From positions 1,984,001-2,048,000 of the forward strand of contig JAGPXD010000006.1 in NCBI GenBank assembly GCA_020746995.1: a stretch of DNA of 64,000 bases. Direction: 5' to 3'. This document shows, one piece after another, positions 22,435-35,750 of this stretch (the stretch's first letter is position 1; each line of letters starts with the position of its first letter). The DNA comes from Plectosphaerella cucumerina. Lineage: Eukaryota; Ascomycota; Sordariomycetes; Glomerellales; Plectosphaerellaceae. The notes under the pieces are model-generated. The model was not told where the DNA came from, did not search any database, and saw only the letters and a list, made by a program, of their open reading frames with translations. The position numbers and the translations under genes are program-made.

Positions 22435-23215
22435 CTACCTCGACCTGCTCATCGCGGCTTCAACCTTCTCCCTGCCACCACTCACCCAGTCATCCCAGCA
22501 GTGGCTCAACGTGATTGAGTCCCTCCACAGATCATCCGGGTCGCTCCCCGGTGGCAGCGGCTTCCCATTCCCGACCTTGCCGTTCAACCTGCCCTTACTG
22601 AAGAGGACGTCCCAACGAGTGATACCCTCCTTCGCGAAACCCATGCGCTCCGCCACCTTGATCGACCCGGCGTTGAGCGAGTGCGCGCGCCACTGGACCC
22701 GACGCAGGCCCAAGCCGCCCTCAGCTGGCGACGAGAGGGCGTATTGCATCATCAGGCCGACGGCGTTGGTCGCGACGTGCGTGCGCTGGAATTTGGGAAG
22801 GACCACGACGAAGCCGATTTCAGTGCAGAGCGTCTTCGCCGAGCTGCGCATGTACGACATGGTACCAGCCAATTCGCCCTCTGGGTCTTCGGCTGATGCC
22901 GGGCGTGTCTTGTCGATGACGGCGAGCGTCGCCCATCCTGGATCAGGGAGGGAGGTGCCCTCGAGGAACTCGGTCACGTAGTGCTCAACGCTCGTGTACG
23001 GACCCGACGGCATGTGGCAGAACAGCTCTGGGTTGCTGTTAAGACCCTCAAAGAGCTTGGCGGCATGCTTGCTTGCCTGAGAAGGTCAGTCAAGGTTTGT
23101 TTGCAATGTTGCAAGTGTCAAGATCGTGACTTACCTCGAGTGGAACAAGCTTAACCTTGTCGTTGGCTAACACCCGCAGGGGGAAGCAAAAGTTGACCTG
23201 TTCTTGGAGACTCAT
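22435..23215 (-). CDS. GNAT-family N-acetyltransferase, RimJ/RimL-like
   Basis: Exons 23215..23135 and 23076..22435 (GTAAGT donor, CTCAG acceptor, phase 0) give 240 aa. The start is ATG (MSLQEQVNF). The sequence opens with LANDKVKLVPLE and ASKHAAKLFEGL, as in RimJ/RimL-type acetyltransferases, then SYMRSSAKTLCTEIGFVVV (strands 3-4), LPKFQRTHVATNAVGLMM (acetyl-CoA pyrophosphate loop, a variant of the Q/RxxGxA pattern), and HSLNAGSIKVAERMGFAKEG, the classic Asn and AERMGF helix. It should transfer acetyl from acetyl-CoA to an amine, but the substrate is unknown; similar fungal proteins are annotated only as acetyltransferases. The Gly normally found in the acetyl-CoA loop appears as Thr/His here, which may lower confidence in activity. 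Confidence 0.87.
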
Positions 23216-26200
23216 AGCGACCGTAGTTTGAGTTGCTTCGTTCCTCACGTCTAGATTCCCGGAATTTCATTAAATAGGGTGACTTGTCGACAATGATGCC
23301 AAAGTCCCAATGGATGATGACTCCCAATGGTCATGATAAGGGCGTTGTGGTAAGCAGAGGCGGCTCGGGTCCCGGCCGGGCTGAGTCACAGCCCGCGCCG
23401 GTGCCGCCTCCACGCATCTCGGCCCGGCGGTCGTCGGGATGGCTCCGGCCGCAACACCCGGACTGCAAAAGCTATCCGCTATCTCTGCCTGTCTTCATTT
23501 CACGATGACTTCTTCAATGGCAATTGCACAGACCGACATCTCCACGCTCTCCTTCACGTGCTGACGTGTCACATGAAGTCCGCAAGATGAGCCTCGCTTC
23601 ACCCCCGTCGCCGATCCGCGATCAGAAACATCAGATCGACCGTGGCATCCACGTTGGGATGAACAACCTTGCGCTCCCCGCTCCGGCCCCTGCACGCGGT
23701 GGCAACTTCAAGACAAGACAATCTCGACAAGACAGGTGCTGGATCCTGCCAGCCCTGCCTCGTTTGTTTCACGTTGGATCGGCCGGGGCTCCAACTTGCT
23801 GCGAGCGATGGCAGATTGAGCAGGGCCGCCACGCCAGGGGACGACGCGGCCCGGATCCAGATAGAGGCGCCAGCTCATCAACCCAATGCGGCAGGGAGCT
23901 GGATGATGAAGCACGGCGGAGGTTGCCTGGGGGCTGCGCAATGCGAATGCAATGCGGCCCAGCAAGCAATGGGTAGAGGGGGCGGCGCGTGTCTCGCGTG
24001 TGTGGCGAGTTGATATGCTGGTGATGGATATGTCGGCTCGTTTTGGTGCGACAGGTGGAAAGGTCAAGCCCAAATTAGAAGTTGCTTCCACGATGCAAGG
24101 GGCACAAGCAAGCATGGTCATCGGGGGCAGGGCTCAGCAGCAAAGAAACAGCCCTCGCAGGCTTCCATATTCCGTGACCGTGGTAATCCCGGCAATGAGA
24201 AGAGCAGCGGCAGGGAGGTCTGACTCGCATGTTGAAAGAATGACGATGCTGTGGGCTCCGATAGACAAGGAGGGCAGCATCATGATTCATCCAGGGGTCC
24301 TCGAAGCTTTCCGGAGCTTCCTGCTGGGCGGGGGAGAAAAAGTCAATGCTTCCCAAGAGATGCGACGCAACGTTGCTGACCGCCGCCAGCGAAGCTCTGG
24401 GCTTGCATCTGCATCGGCAGTGCGACGTCGGCCACCACGGCGGTGCGACCCTGGAAAAGCAGATATTCGTAGCCCCATCACCGTGGCCTCCTCGCCGTCG
24501 GCACGCCTAGTCGGCCGAGTTGCCGACGTTGGAGGGGGACCACCGGCCATATCGCGGCAACGCAAACCAGCTCAACGGCCGGCAACAACACAAACGACCC
24601 AAACAAAACATGCGCACACTGGAAATAAAGCCCTCAACCTCGGGCAGATGCGCAACACTAGCTACCCGCAGAGTCGTCCCGCGTTGCCATAGCTCCCTCG
24701 CTCGTCCGATGTGCCTAGCGGTTGAAGAAGCCTTCTCCAGACAGCAAGACCATGTTTCGCTATCGCCGAGGCGAGGCAGGGCGAAGTCTGAGCGGAGAGG
24801 AGCCGTCGGGCCAGAGCCTCACGGGATACATCGGTGGCGAGGCTGAGGCCATTTCCCGGGGCGGACGAGCGTCCCCCGCGGTGAGCGCGTGCGTTGTGAG
24901 TGTGTGTGTGCGTGGGCACCGAGCGAGAGGGTCGGATGAGATCAAATCATCGGATGCAGTCGAGACGGCGGAGTGTAGCCGCTAGACTGGCGGGTGCCGC
25001 CTGGCCAATTAGCGATGGTGCTGGGCCGAATTAGCTCGTGACCTGGTGCTGAAACGTGCGACGCCGCCAGTTTCATGTCCGACCCATCAATGACTGTTCT
25101 CCCCCCCAAGCCCCCCTTTTCGCCGCTCGGGGGGGGTACCCAGCCTGGAGGGTAGCTTTCCAGCCAACCAGCGGCTTCGCAACGGTCATTTCGATGTGGG
25201 GTAGGATGCTGAGGGGGCCCCGCCGGCCTGATGTTTGCCGCTGGCAACAAGATGAGTGGCAAGTTGAAGCACATTCCACGTCCATCCGCTCCGTCAATCA
25301 TCACTCGTCCCTTCTTTGTAGCCCCGGCTGACCTGTCCCATCGCTTCGCTCGAACCCTGGTGACGTCTCTGTCGTCGTGGACGGGTAGGAGGGTGGTATC
25401 AGCATCGTCTGTTGAGATTGGGCGACATACCGGGGGGCCGTGTTGTGTCGTGTGTGCCATGAGCCAGTGTGTGAGGGGCGAGTGCGCGTGGCAACGGTAT
25501 TCTTGCTCGCGGGCGTCTCGTACAAGCCGAGAAGCGCGGGGTCAGGTCAGCAAGGCAGCCAAGAGGGGGAAGGGAAAGAAAAGGGCTGTGTGTCTGCTAG
25601 ATTGGATGCTGGGGTTGGCAAGCCCCTGCTCTGCCCTGCCTGCCAATCGTCTGGTGATGCCATCGTGGAGTCGCTCGCCACGGCGGGCCACGCTGCGGAA
25701 CGAACCACTTCTCGCTGCAGGGTTGTCGGCGGTGAGTGTCAGCCAGACTACGGGGGGCCGTCGTCGTTGGACGGCAGGACGGTGAGAGAGACAAGCTTCT
25801 GCCTTGTGGAATATTATTGTTGTGGCCGGTCGCCCCGGGCAAGCCCGTCCTGGACGCTACGAAGAGTGTGAGCGGCATGGCCCCTTCCAGCATGATGCCT
25901 GAACCACACCGACGATGATAATCTTGACCTGACGGGCCAAGGGGCTCCTCGTCGGACGTCGGGGCAACTCAACACGAGGGACGTAGCACGCGCGCGGACC
26001 AGACTGCGACGTCGGCGGTCGTTCTTCTTGGTCGTGAGGTGATGAGGCTCCTCTGGCATGATCATGACCAGAGTCGACGATCCTTCCATCCTGCAGAGAA
26101 CATCTCCGTGCCCCAGTCCCAGTCCGAGGTAGCGGCACACACCAATGCACCGCTCGGCTGGACCCTTGGACCCGACCTGAGGGGCCGCCGGCCAGCGCAC

Positions 26201-27342
26201 CAGGACAAACTGAAGCAGCCCGGCGGTAGCTTCGCCTCCCCGGGAGTCCCTCCGCGAGAGAGCGCCCAGCCGACAAAAACTCTCTCTCTCGATCCCGGGC
26301 CTCCTGTGAGGGATAGAAACAAAAAGAAAAAGGCCCGGGGCAAGGAGGAAAAACAACCCCATCGTCGTCCGATTTTAGCATCGTGATCGGGCTCCGCGCG
26401 TCAGTGCACTGTCCTCCCCCCCTTGTGCGTCCGTCCCTCAGTCGTGGCCCTTTCACGAAAGCGCAGGTTTCGCAGTTTCATCCTTCCGCGCCGGCTGCCG
26501 CCATTGCTGGAGGTTGCAGCAGGGGTGGGACACCACACCTCACTGCCCGGGAGGGGAGGGGATGGGAGGTGTGGGCTCCCTGCTCCAGGGCACGTCATGT
26601 ACCTCCACAGCGCCCGACGAAGCTGGCTGTACCTCCCTGTGTCCCTGCCCCTCGGCCACCTCACCTGGCGGTCCCCGGCACCATCGGCGGAGGGCCAATC
26701 AATCACCCCTGCCAAGGTCCAAGATCAACCCGCCCCAAAGCAGGAAACCCACACCCGCCCGCCGCCCGCCGTACCGAGCGCTGTCGGTGGTGCTGCTTGC
26801 CCGCTGCTTGCTGCTGCAGACTGCAGGCAGGTGAGGGATGGAAGGGGGAAGGGGGGACCCCAGTCCCTCCTTCCACGCAGCGGCACCACCCACACAAACA
26901 CACGCGGCTTCCGGCTCGTCTTTTCTTGGGCCGCGTCCCCGGTCGTGGTTTCCTCCCTTTTCCTCCCACGATCTTCTTCTCCGACCGCGAAGCAGCAACC
27001 CACTGCCCCCTTCCGCCGGCAACATCGTCGCCTTCTGCCATCGACGGCTTCTTGCGTTGCGACCGCTGCACTAGTCACGCCTTCGCATCCGCCTACGATA
27101 AGCAGCTGGCCGCCGACCACCCCCTACCTAATCTCATCATCCACGCCCGAGTCGCCAGACCCGGCCCAGTCTTCTGTGACACGCGCTCCTGGAGAGACAA
27201 TCCAGAGACAACCCACACGCCTCCGACCGCCGACACAAACCAGAACTCGGCCCTTTCTCCCCTCCTCCTGCCTTATCAGCCCAGTGACAACCATTCCTTC
27301 ATTCGCGAATAAACAGCGCCCCAGCGGCACCCGACCGAAGAA
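23216..27342. other. 4.1 kb gene-free region, includes the leader of the MAPKKK gene
   Basis: No open frame here has a recognisable domain. The right-hand 900 bases are upstream of the MAPKKK start and pyrimidine-rich in places, as expected for a promoter and 5' leader. A frame open from about 26423 to 27430 overlaps the true start in another frame and looks spurious. A GT-rich stretch lies near 24895-24915. Confidence 0.45.
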
Positions 27343-30173
27343 ATGGCCATGCTGGCGCCCAAGGCGGCCTTTCCCGCCCAACTGGGCTCTAATACATCAC
27401 CAATCATCCCGACAATCTCTCCCGCCATGACCACCTCCACACGGAGAACGCCCGCCATCCAGAACAACAACACCGCCTCCTTCGCCAGCCCGACCTCCTC
27501 CGAGTTCTCCGAGGAGGATGGCTCCGACGCGCCTAAGAACTGGGACGAGGAGCGCGTCTGCGAGTACCTGAGGACCGTCAAGTGCGGCGAGTACGAGAAG
27601 CTGTTCAGGAAAAACCACATCAATGGCGAGAACCTGCTCGAGCTGGACAAGGATGTCCTCAAGGAGATGGGCATCGACAAGGTTGGCGACCGCGTTCGCC
27701 TGTTCCTTGGCATTAAGAAGCTCAGGACCCGGGCGTACGCCAACCAGAAGAAGAGGGCAAGGGTAGGTCTTTGCCGTCCGGCGGCATCATCCCTCGCTCG
27801 TCAATCTGCTAACACGCCCTGCCCCGACAGGACTCCTTCGGCGGCCTCGATATCCAGTACACGCCGTCCACCAGCTCTCCCCGCCCCCCGGCGTCCGGCT
27901 CCATCACCTCGGCACCCAGCAGGGGCATGCCGACACCGCCTCTCAACAGGAGATACTCCCGCCAGATCGACATGCCTGTGCCCCTCGACGCCAGCAAGTC
28001 AGTCTCCCGACCCTCGTCCCCGCTTCCCGGCTCGGAGCTGCGCCAGGCCCGCCGCGGCTACGGCCAAGGCCCCGGATACATGAGCAATGCCACGCCCAAT
28101 GCTTCCTCCAGGAGTCCCTCGGACATGCCCTCCACCGGCCGATTGGTAACGACTCACACGAGGAATCAGTCCAGTTTGGATGGCTCACTGATGGCCGCTC
28201 TCCCACAGGGTCAGGATGTCATTCGCGTCATTTCCACTGGAGGCGTCACAAAGGTCGTCAAGATTGCCGACTGCAACACCTGCGAGGATGTTATGCGCGT
28301 CACCTTGCGCAAGTTCGCCCTGCGCGAGGACCACGAGAGGAACTACTGCTTCTGGGTCCTGGCCGGAATCGACCCCGACCCGAGCCAATGCCGCCGCCTG
28401 GGCGACACCGAGCTGTGGCGCATCATCAAGGACCAGAAACGCCCCGAGAGGAACCGCCTCATCCTGAGACGGGTGCCCGCCGGCGAGCCCGGAAAGCAGG
28501 AGCTGGAACGTGCCGCCGCCATCGCCATCGAGGAGGCCCAGCAGAACCACAGCCGCGTCCTCGAGACGGTCGACAAGAGGAGCCAGATGAAGGTCCAGAA
28601 ACTTCTCGGCGAGAAGTGGAATGACGAGCTGCAACATCCTCTGTCGCCCGTGTCCTACCAGGACCGGGAGCGCAACGTCAACAACGCCGCAAGGGACCTC
28701 GAGCGCGGTGCCGGCGCCGACACACTGCGGCCCCCGCCCCGGAGAGGCAAGGGCGTCCTCCGGCCATTCGGCGGTCTTCGTCCCCCTAGCGAACTTATCA
28801 CATCCGACCTGACCTCGTACTTCCCGGATCACCCCAGGGAAGACATTGACCGGACCGCCCGCCTGTCTATGAGGAGATCGACGAGACTGAGCAGGGTCAA
28901 CAGCCGCCTGAGCGTGGCTAGCAACATGAGCTTTGCCTCGAGCATCGCCGATGCCCCGCCTATCCCTACCATCGCAGACACCTGGTTGTCTGGAAGCTCC
29001 GGACAGCTCGCCAAGCCCATGAGCCTAGCAGCTCGCCAGGCCGCCCGGAACACCGCTTACCGCGACTCGGTCACCTCTTCCGTCCTCGACACCCTCCAGG
29101 AGGAGTCAGCCATGGAACCCAACCGCAAGTCATACGTCTCCTTTGCCGACAGCAACTCGGACTCGGCGACCGTCAGCGTTACGGATCCTGACGGCAACGT
29201 CACGCGCCAGAGCTTCTTCGACGGCACGGGATCGACGGGCTCGGGCTCGCTGGAGCAGCTCACCCAGGCTCTGAGTGAAGATGGCGAGGATGCCGACGAG
29301 GAGCTCCAGAGCTTCCTCAACGGTGAATCCTGGTCAGACGACAAGTGGATGAAGGGTGCCCTGATCGGCCAGGGTTCCTTCGGCTCCGTCTACCTCGCCC
29401 TTCACGCTGTGACGGGTGAGCTTCTCGCCGTCAAGCAGGTCGAGGCCCCCACCGCCGGCAACAACAACCTGAGCGACAGCCGCAAGAAGAGCATGATCGA
29501 GGCGCTCAAGCGGGAGATTAGCCTGCTTCGCGACCTGCGACACCCCAACATTGTGCAGTACCTGGGCTGCAGCTCCTCTACCGAGTACCTCAACATTTTC
29601 CTCGAGTACGTGCCTGGTGGCTCCGTCCAGACCATGCTCAACTCGTACGGCGCTCTCCCCGAGCCCCTTGTCCGCAGCTTCGTCCGCCAGATTCTTACTG
29701 GCCTGTCGTACCTGCACAACATGGACATTATCCACCGCGACATCAAGGGTGCCAACATCCTTGTCGACAACAAGGGCACTATCAAGATTTCCGATTTCGG
29801 TATCTCCAAGAAGCTTGAGGCCACCAACATCCTCAGCGGCGCCAACAACAACAAGCACCGCCCCTCTCTTCAGGGCTCCGTCTTCTGGATGGCTCCCGAG
29901 GTCGTCAAGCAAACATCATACACGCGCAAGGCTGACATCTGGTCTCTGGGCTGCCTCGTCGTCGAGATGATGACGGGCACGCACCCCTTCCCCGACTGCA
30001 CCCAGCTCCAGGCCATCTTCAAGATTGGCGGTGCCAAGGCGGCACCGACCATCCCTGAGCACGCCAGTCCCGAGGCCAAGACGTTCCTCGCCCAGACCTT
30101 TGAGCTCGACCACAACTCGCGCCCCAGCGCCGACGAGCTCATGCTGAGCCCCTTCCTGACGCCCATCACCTGA
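27343..30173 (+). CDS. ste11: Ste11-type MAP kinase kinase kinase (SAM-RA-kinase)
   Basis: Exons 27343..27762 and 27831..30173 (GTAGGT donor, GACAG acceptor, phase 0) give 920 aa, close to Magnaporthe Mst11. A SAM domain lies at about 67-130 (WDEERVCEYL, GENLLELDKDVLKEMG), a Ras-association domain at about 266-355 (VIRVISTGGVTKVVKIADC, LRKFALREDHERNYCFW), and a Ser/Thr kinase at about 645-915 with the Gly loop GQGSFGSVY, catalytic Lys in LLAVKQVE, HRDIKGANIL, SDFGISKK and WMAPEVVKQ. Residues between SAM and RA are Ser/Pro-rich. This is the MAPKKK of the Fus3/Kss1-type mating, fusion and infection-structure cascade (Neurospora NRC-1), where SAM pairs with the Ste50 adaptor and RA links to Ras/Cdc42 signalling. 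A 63-base GTAACG...CACAG stretch at 28146-28208 is in frame and was kept as coding. Confidence 0.95.
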
Positions 30174-31079
30174 TCGGCGTCGATCAAACATGCGGCTGAT
30201 TTGCCCGGCATAATACGCTGGCAGCAATCACCCGTAATCAACATGCCACACTGTCCACACCCAGACTGGCACACCGATCATCTCTTTTTTTGTCCCTGCA
30301 ATGTCTGCGCGGCCGCTGGCAGGACCCGATGATTTTAGAGCTGCACGGTTATCACGAGTTATGCAACCCCCTTTTTTGCGACTTTTCTTGTAGTTGCTGC
30401 TGTTTCCTCTTCACTTCTTGTCTCTCTCTACATAAACCACCTGCCCTCCTTAATCTTAAAGCACACCACCACACACTACACGAGCGGTATCACATCCTTG
30501 GTCTTGCGAGATCGGGAGGAGACCGGGGGAAATACTATTACACCACCACCACCTTTTTCTTTATTTGTTCATCCACAACCCTCCCCTACTGGCATGAGCG
30601 AGCGGTTTCAAAGTACATATTAGGCTATGCGGCGTCCAATTGCGGGGGAATGGGGGATTCTTTCTTATACAGCGACGGGGAAGGTTGTATGTATGACTAG
30701 AAAGTCGGCGAGGCGCCCTAAAGGCGGAATGAGACGAGGTTGATGAAGATTGTCAGATGTGGTGATGAAGTGAATCACTTGATGTAGCACGTGAAGGCCT
30801 GGGGGACATGTTCATATTGACCTTGTCATCACACGAGGCGAACGAGGGGAAGGAATGATTACCCATGATATATGGAAAAAGGGGCAACTTTGAAAAAAAC
30901 AAAACAAAAGAACGGTTTGACTCCTCGCTCCCCCTTCCCCATCCCGTCGTCGACGAGAGGGGGGCCCTGTGCTGTCCGCCCCGACCGTTCCCGCCTGATA
31001 GATGACCGCCCGCCCGGAGACTTTGCTGAAACAACACACTACACACAATACACACACCGCCCTCGCAGCTTTTCCTCCC
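30174..31079. other. Convergent intergenic region, MAPKKK and pds5 3' ends
   Basis: About 900 bases between facing stop codons should hold both 3' UTRs. It is relatively AT- and pyrimidine-rich around 30280-30460, with CA-rich runs near 31035. No gene was recognised. Confidence 0.5.
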
Positions 31080-34000
31080 TTACTCCGAGTCGACATCCAT
31101 ATCCTCATCCTTCTTCGCCGCCGCCCTGCCTCGCCGGGGCCGTGTTGTTGTCGCCGCTGGCGCGGCCTTCTTCCCCCTAGCTGCCGGGCGGGAGGGTAGT
31201 TCCGTCGCTGCTTTCCTGCCTCCTCTGCCGTTTGACTTTGGCGGTGGCGCTTCTTCTTCTTCATCTTCCGCCTCGTCGCCGGAGGGAGCGGGGTCTGAGA
31301 GGGCCGAGTCGTCGTCATCGTCTTCTGCTGGCTTGGGCTGCGCTTTTGCGGCTGGGGCCTTGCGTTTTGCGGATTTGGGGGGTGAGGGCTCTGCTTCATG
31401 TTCTTCCTCTTCGGGGGCGTCTTCTTCCATCGCATCCGAGTCGGCAGGGTCAGAGACGGCCGAGGAGAGGGCGTCATCGTCATCGTCGCCCGAGCCCTTT
31501 TCGTATTCCCACTGAGCAACACCTGTCAACATCTCGCGGTCATCGTCTGACGAGTCGCGCTCCGTGTATGCTGATGTCGCTGTCTTCCTGCTGCGTCCAC
31601 TTCGCCGGCGGTCGGCGTCATTGATGGGCGGCGAAGATGACCGCGCCGGCTTGGTCTTCTTCGGCTTCGCTTTAGGCTTGGCCGCTGCGGGCGCCTTCTT
31701 CTTCGGCGCCGCCTTTGGTCTCGGCTCCTTGGCGACCCTGGGCTTCTTGGCCACGGAGCCGCCGTCTGCCCTGTCCTCTGCAGTCTTGCGCTTCTGTAAC
31801 TTTCGTCAGCATCACCTCATCGTGAAAGACGTGCTCTGAAACTCACCTTCTTCTTGTCCGTCGCCTTCAGGAGCTCATCCAGCTTATCCTCGATCCCATC
31901 GGGAATGTACTGCTTGTTGGCGATCTCCTGCGCGACGTCGTGGCTCGGCAGCGGCGAGAATAGGCCCATGGGCAGACCGACCTTGCCGGGGTACGCCTGG
32001 AACGTCCAGCCCTTCCTCTCCTGCCATTGCCTTATGACGGCCTGGGCGAGGTCGGACAGCACGTACAGGTTCTCGCTCTGTTCGGGGCTCAGGGCGTCCC
32101 GGGTCTGCTTGACGCGTTCGGCGTACTTGACCAACAGGCCCAGATTCTTCTCCGTGGCGACAGTGCTGATGAAGAAGAGCAAGTAGCGGGCCGTGTCGGC
32201 CAGGTCCTCCAGATCGCTGCCGTAGTCAGGGTGATGTGCCAGCAATGGGATCAGCCTGCCCATCAGCGCTTCCATCTTCTCGGAGCCCTGCATTGCGTTG
32301 ACTCGGGAGCGGATCCATGTGTCGATGCTCTGCTTGAAGTCGGCGACGGGCTCGAACGCGGCCAGGAAGATGAGGGTGAAGAACCGGAACTTGAGCTTGT
32401 TCGACGCCAAGTACTTCATCAGCTTCTCCAGGAAGCCGCGGCGCACGTTGGGCTCGCGGTCCTGCGCGATGAGTGCGAGAAGGTTGAAGTCCTTGTGGCT
32501 GAAGCAGTCGTCAAAGTGTTTGAACGTGCACAGCTTGAGGACCAGGTTCGCGGCGAGCAGCCGCAGCCGCGATCGGTGGTGCGCGGGTGTGTCTTTAATC
32601 TTGCAGATCTCACCGTCCTTAGTGATGAGGTTCATGAGCAGCTTGAAGATGGGGGCGACCTGAAGCTTGGCCTCCTCAACATCCTCCATGCTGCGGAGGC
32701 GGTTGACGGCAATGCGCAGGGACAGGCACTTGGCCTGGAGCTCCTCGTCCATGTTGGTGTCATCGACCCAATCGGGGTCCTTGTTGGAGGCCTCGGTGCG
32801 CACCTCGCGGAGGATGTCCTGCACGGTGACCTTGAGGACTTCCTCGTCGGCCTCTTGTGTGACGGTCGGCGCTTGGAGGTAAAGCTGGGAGGTACACTGA
32901 AGCTTGTTGAGGAAGAAGGGGGCGCCGTATTCGAATTGCTTCATGACCTTTGTGAAGAGTGCGGTAGCAACGACGAGGCCCTCGCGGTCACCTCGTGCAA
33001 GCAGGACCTTAACGGCGTACTTTGCTGACTTGACGGGCTGGCCGTAGAGGGCATAACCGGACAGAGCGCGAACAAACTCCTTCGTCGAGGGGATATCCTT
33101 GGGATACTTCTTCGCAAAGGAAGACGTGGCCCGAAGAATGTCAACGACGGTAGCATCGTTTTCTCTCGTCTCGGTGGGCGCCTGCTGGACGAGGTCCTTG
33201 CAGAGCTCGCCGACAAAGTTCTTGAACAGATCCGGTTTTCTAACCGAAATCTCGTGCAGGATCTCATGGGCGACGGAGCCGAATCCGTCCTGGTCCGTCT
33301 TTGCGTAGTCGAGAATGGTCGGGAGGTGGCTCTTGTTGAAGATGAGGCTGGCGGAGCGGTACAGGAAGGGAACCAGGGTCTCGAGAGCGCTGGAGTTGGG
33401 TGTAGCCTGCATCCTCTTGACGAGCTCCTTGATGGCGCCACGCACCGTCTTGAAGTCGCTGTCGCTGGCGACGGCGAAGCGGATGAGCTGGTAGTTGCGG
33501 CGGTCGTTGGCCTTGGCGAACTTTTGGTAGTCGGCCTTGACCTTAAGAGGGTCAGCGAAGAACTTGCCGATGTAGTCAATGGTCTTCTCGAGTGCGGTTG
33601 TCTTTTGCTGGCTGTTGCTGTCCATGACGCCGCCGTTGTAGGCCTCGCATTGCTTCAGGTACATCTCGAAGACGTCTGCGTACTGCTGCTGGCGCTGCTG
33701 GAGGGCGAAGAAGCCCTTGCGGGCCTGGGCGTCAAGCTCGCGTACCAGCAGCAGAATACGCTCGGCGCGTATCCTGTCGCCGTCGGCAGCAGCTGTGGCA
33801 GTCTTGCTCTTGCTCTTGAGCGGAGGATACGTCAGGGGCACGAGGGACTCGAAGATGGCGCGCTCGATGAGCATGTTGAGGTCGAGATCGTTGATGTACA
33901 TGGCCTTGAGGATAACAGAGGGGATGCCGCTGAGAGAGTTCACAACAAGCTCCTGGCCCGCGGCCAGCTCACCGGCGCCAGCAGCCCAGAGGTTCGCCAG

Positions 34001-35750
34001 CAGGGTGACGGCCTCGACACGAACGGCAGGGCGCCTGTCGCGGCAACGGTCACCGAGGCTGGAGAGGATGGAGCCCTCAGTGTTGATTGTGCCAGTGGGC
34101 CCCAGCTTGAGGACGAAGTCGCGGAAGCCAAAAAGCTCGACGGCCTTGATGGCGGCCAAGCGGACACGCTCATCGCTGTCGTTGAGCTTGTCGTTGAGGG
34201 CGCGCACGAGCTCGGCCTGGTTCTCGCGGCCGAGGCCGATGCCGCCTGCCGAGGTGGACAGAATGTTGCCGACGGCAGTAGTCCAGGCGGCACGGATGGA
34301 AGGCATCTTGTCTTTGTTCCTGCCGATAAAGCTGTGGTAGGCGGCCGAGTGCGTCTGGGCAAATGACTGGGGCGAGAGGGGCGTGGTGAGTATACTGGTG
34401 CTGACGGGGCCGACATCATCGTCTGCGAGGCGCAGGGGCGGGTAGGCGGCTGGATCGAGGACAGGGGCCGGCGGCGGACCAGCGGCGCCGATGCCAGAGA
34501 TCATGTCGCCGAGGGTCTCGGTGGCTATGTGGCGCAGGTCGACGTTGTCGGCGGACAGCTCAGCCTCGACCTGGGGGATGACGTTCTGTAGCACGGCGGG
34601 GGCTGCCCTCCACAGCTCCTTGATGAGCAGATGCGCCTTTCTCAGTTCCCTGAGCTCGGCCTCGGTAGGGCCGCGGGGGCCTTCCTCGTTGTCGTCACCA
34701 TCATCGGCATGGTGATGGTGGTTGCCGTTGGACTTTGCGGCGAAGCGGGACGCATCGATGATGACGTCGCTGAAATACTGGCTCACGTAGTGCACCATCT
34801 TCTCGGTGCCCTGGTTGCAGAGGTCCTTGGCCATGATGTAGGCGGCGGGCTCTGACTTGAGGAGGAGAGTGGACTGGCCGTTGCGGTCGGCGCGGTCCTG
34901 TTTGGCGTGGGGACCGCCGGGGGGCGCTGCCCTGAGGAACTGTGCCATGATCACCTCGATGACCTTGGGGCTGATGCCGCTGGCCTCGTCGACGAGACTG
35001 CTCATGATGTCGCCCATGAGGATCGTGATGTCTTTGGAGACGCCATCGTCGGGGCCGCTGCCGGAGACGGTATCGAAGAAATTGGAGAAGAGACGCAGGA
35101 GGAGGTCGTCGGCGCCATCGACCTCGTTGACGAGAAGGATGCTCTGAACCTCTGCAAGAGAGCGCAGGACGTATTTTTGCTCCTTGTGGTATGGGTTCGA
35201 GGCATCGCCGAGAGCGGGGAAAACGTGGGAGATGACGAGAGCGAAGAAGGTCTAGGCTGGTTAGCAATGCTACAAGGTGAGTCGGAGGGAGCAGAAGGGA
35301 GCGCACCTTCAGCTGGTCCGAGGTGAAGGGGGCGTCGGGGGCGGAGAGACGGAGAATGTCGGCGATGCAGGCAGCCGTCAGAGCCCTGACACCCTCGTTC
35401 TTATGTGTGAGTAGATTCCTCTGGCCAAGGGCGGCAGCAACGTCGTGGAGGGAGGAGGGGTCGACCTGGTCCTGGTCGAGGCCCTGCAGCTCTTGCGCCA
35501 GTCTCTGCAGGCGGTCGAGCAGTGTGGTGACGGGGATGGCCTTGCCGGGACGCCAGGTGAGCTCCTCGTCGAACTGCAGGCGTACAGCATCGTCGGGCAC
35601 CGCGGCGGCGGGCACGGCGTCTTCTTCCTCGTCTACTGCCTCTGGCTCCTCTTCCTCCTGCTGCTCGACCTCGTCCTCCACTTCCTGGACTTCTTCGGGT
35701 TCTGGTACTTCCTCGGACGGCTGGCGCCCGCGTCTGCGCCCACGCGCCAT
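31080..35750 (-). CDS. pds5: Cohesin-associated regulator Pds5 (Spo76/BimD)
   Basis: Exons 35750..35307, 35251..31847 and 31793..31080 join in phase 0 to 1520 aa. Intron 1 has a GTGCGC donor, intron 2 GTGAGT. The N-terminus is acidic (EEVPEPEEVQEVEDEVEQQ). Residues about 50-1250 form an alpha-helical HEAT-repeat array with Pds5 landmarks: LAALGQRNLLTHKNEGVRAL-type repeat, VRALTAACIADILRLSAPDA, SPKVIEVIMAQFL, and VRVEAVTLLANLW. The last about 237 residues are a disordered Lys/Ala/Pro and Asp/Glu-rich tail with KPKAKPKK and short acidic blocks, likely nuclear localisation and DNA contact. Pds5 binds the cohesin kleisin with Wapl or Eco1 and controls cohesin release and acetylation; fungal homologues (Sordaria Spo76, Aspergillus BimD) are needed for sister cohesion, meiotic pairing and DNA repair. 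An ACGCGT box lies 430 bases upstream. Confidence 0.93.

Noticed and set aside
26423..27430. 335-codon plus-strand frame before the MAPKKK gene
   Set aside because: Pro/Ser/Arg-rich with no domain, overlaps the true start in a different frame and lies in the leader.
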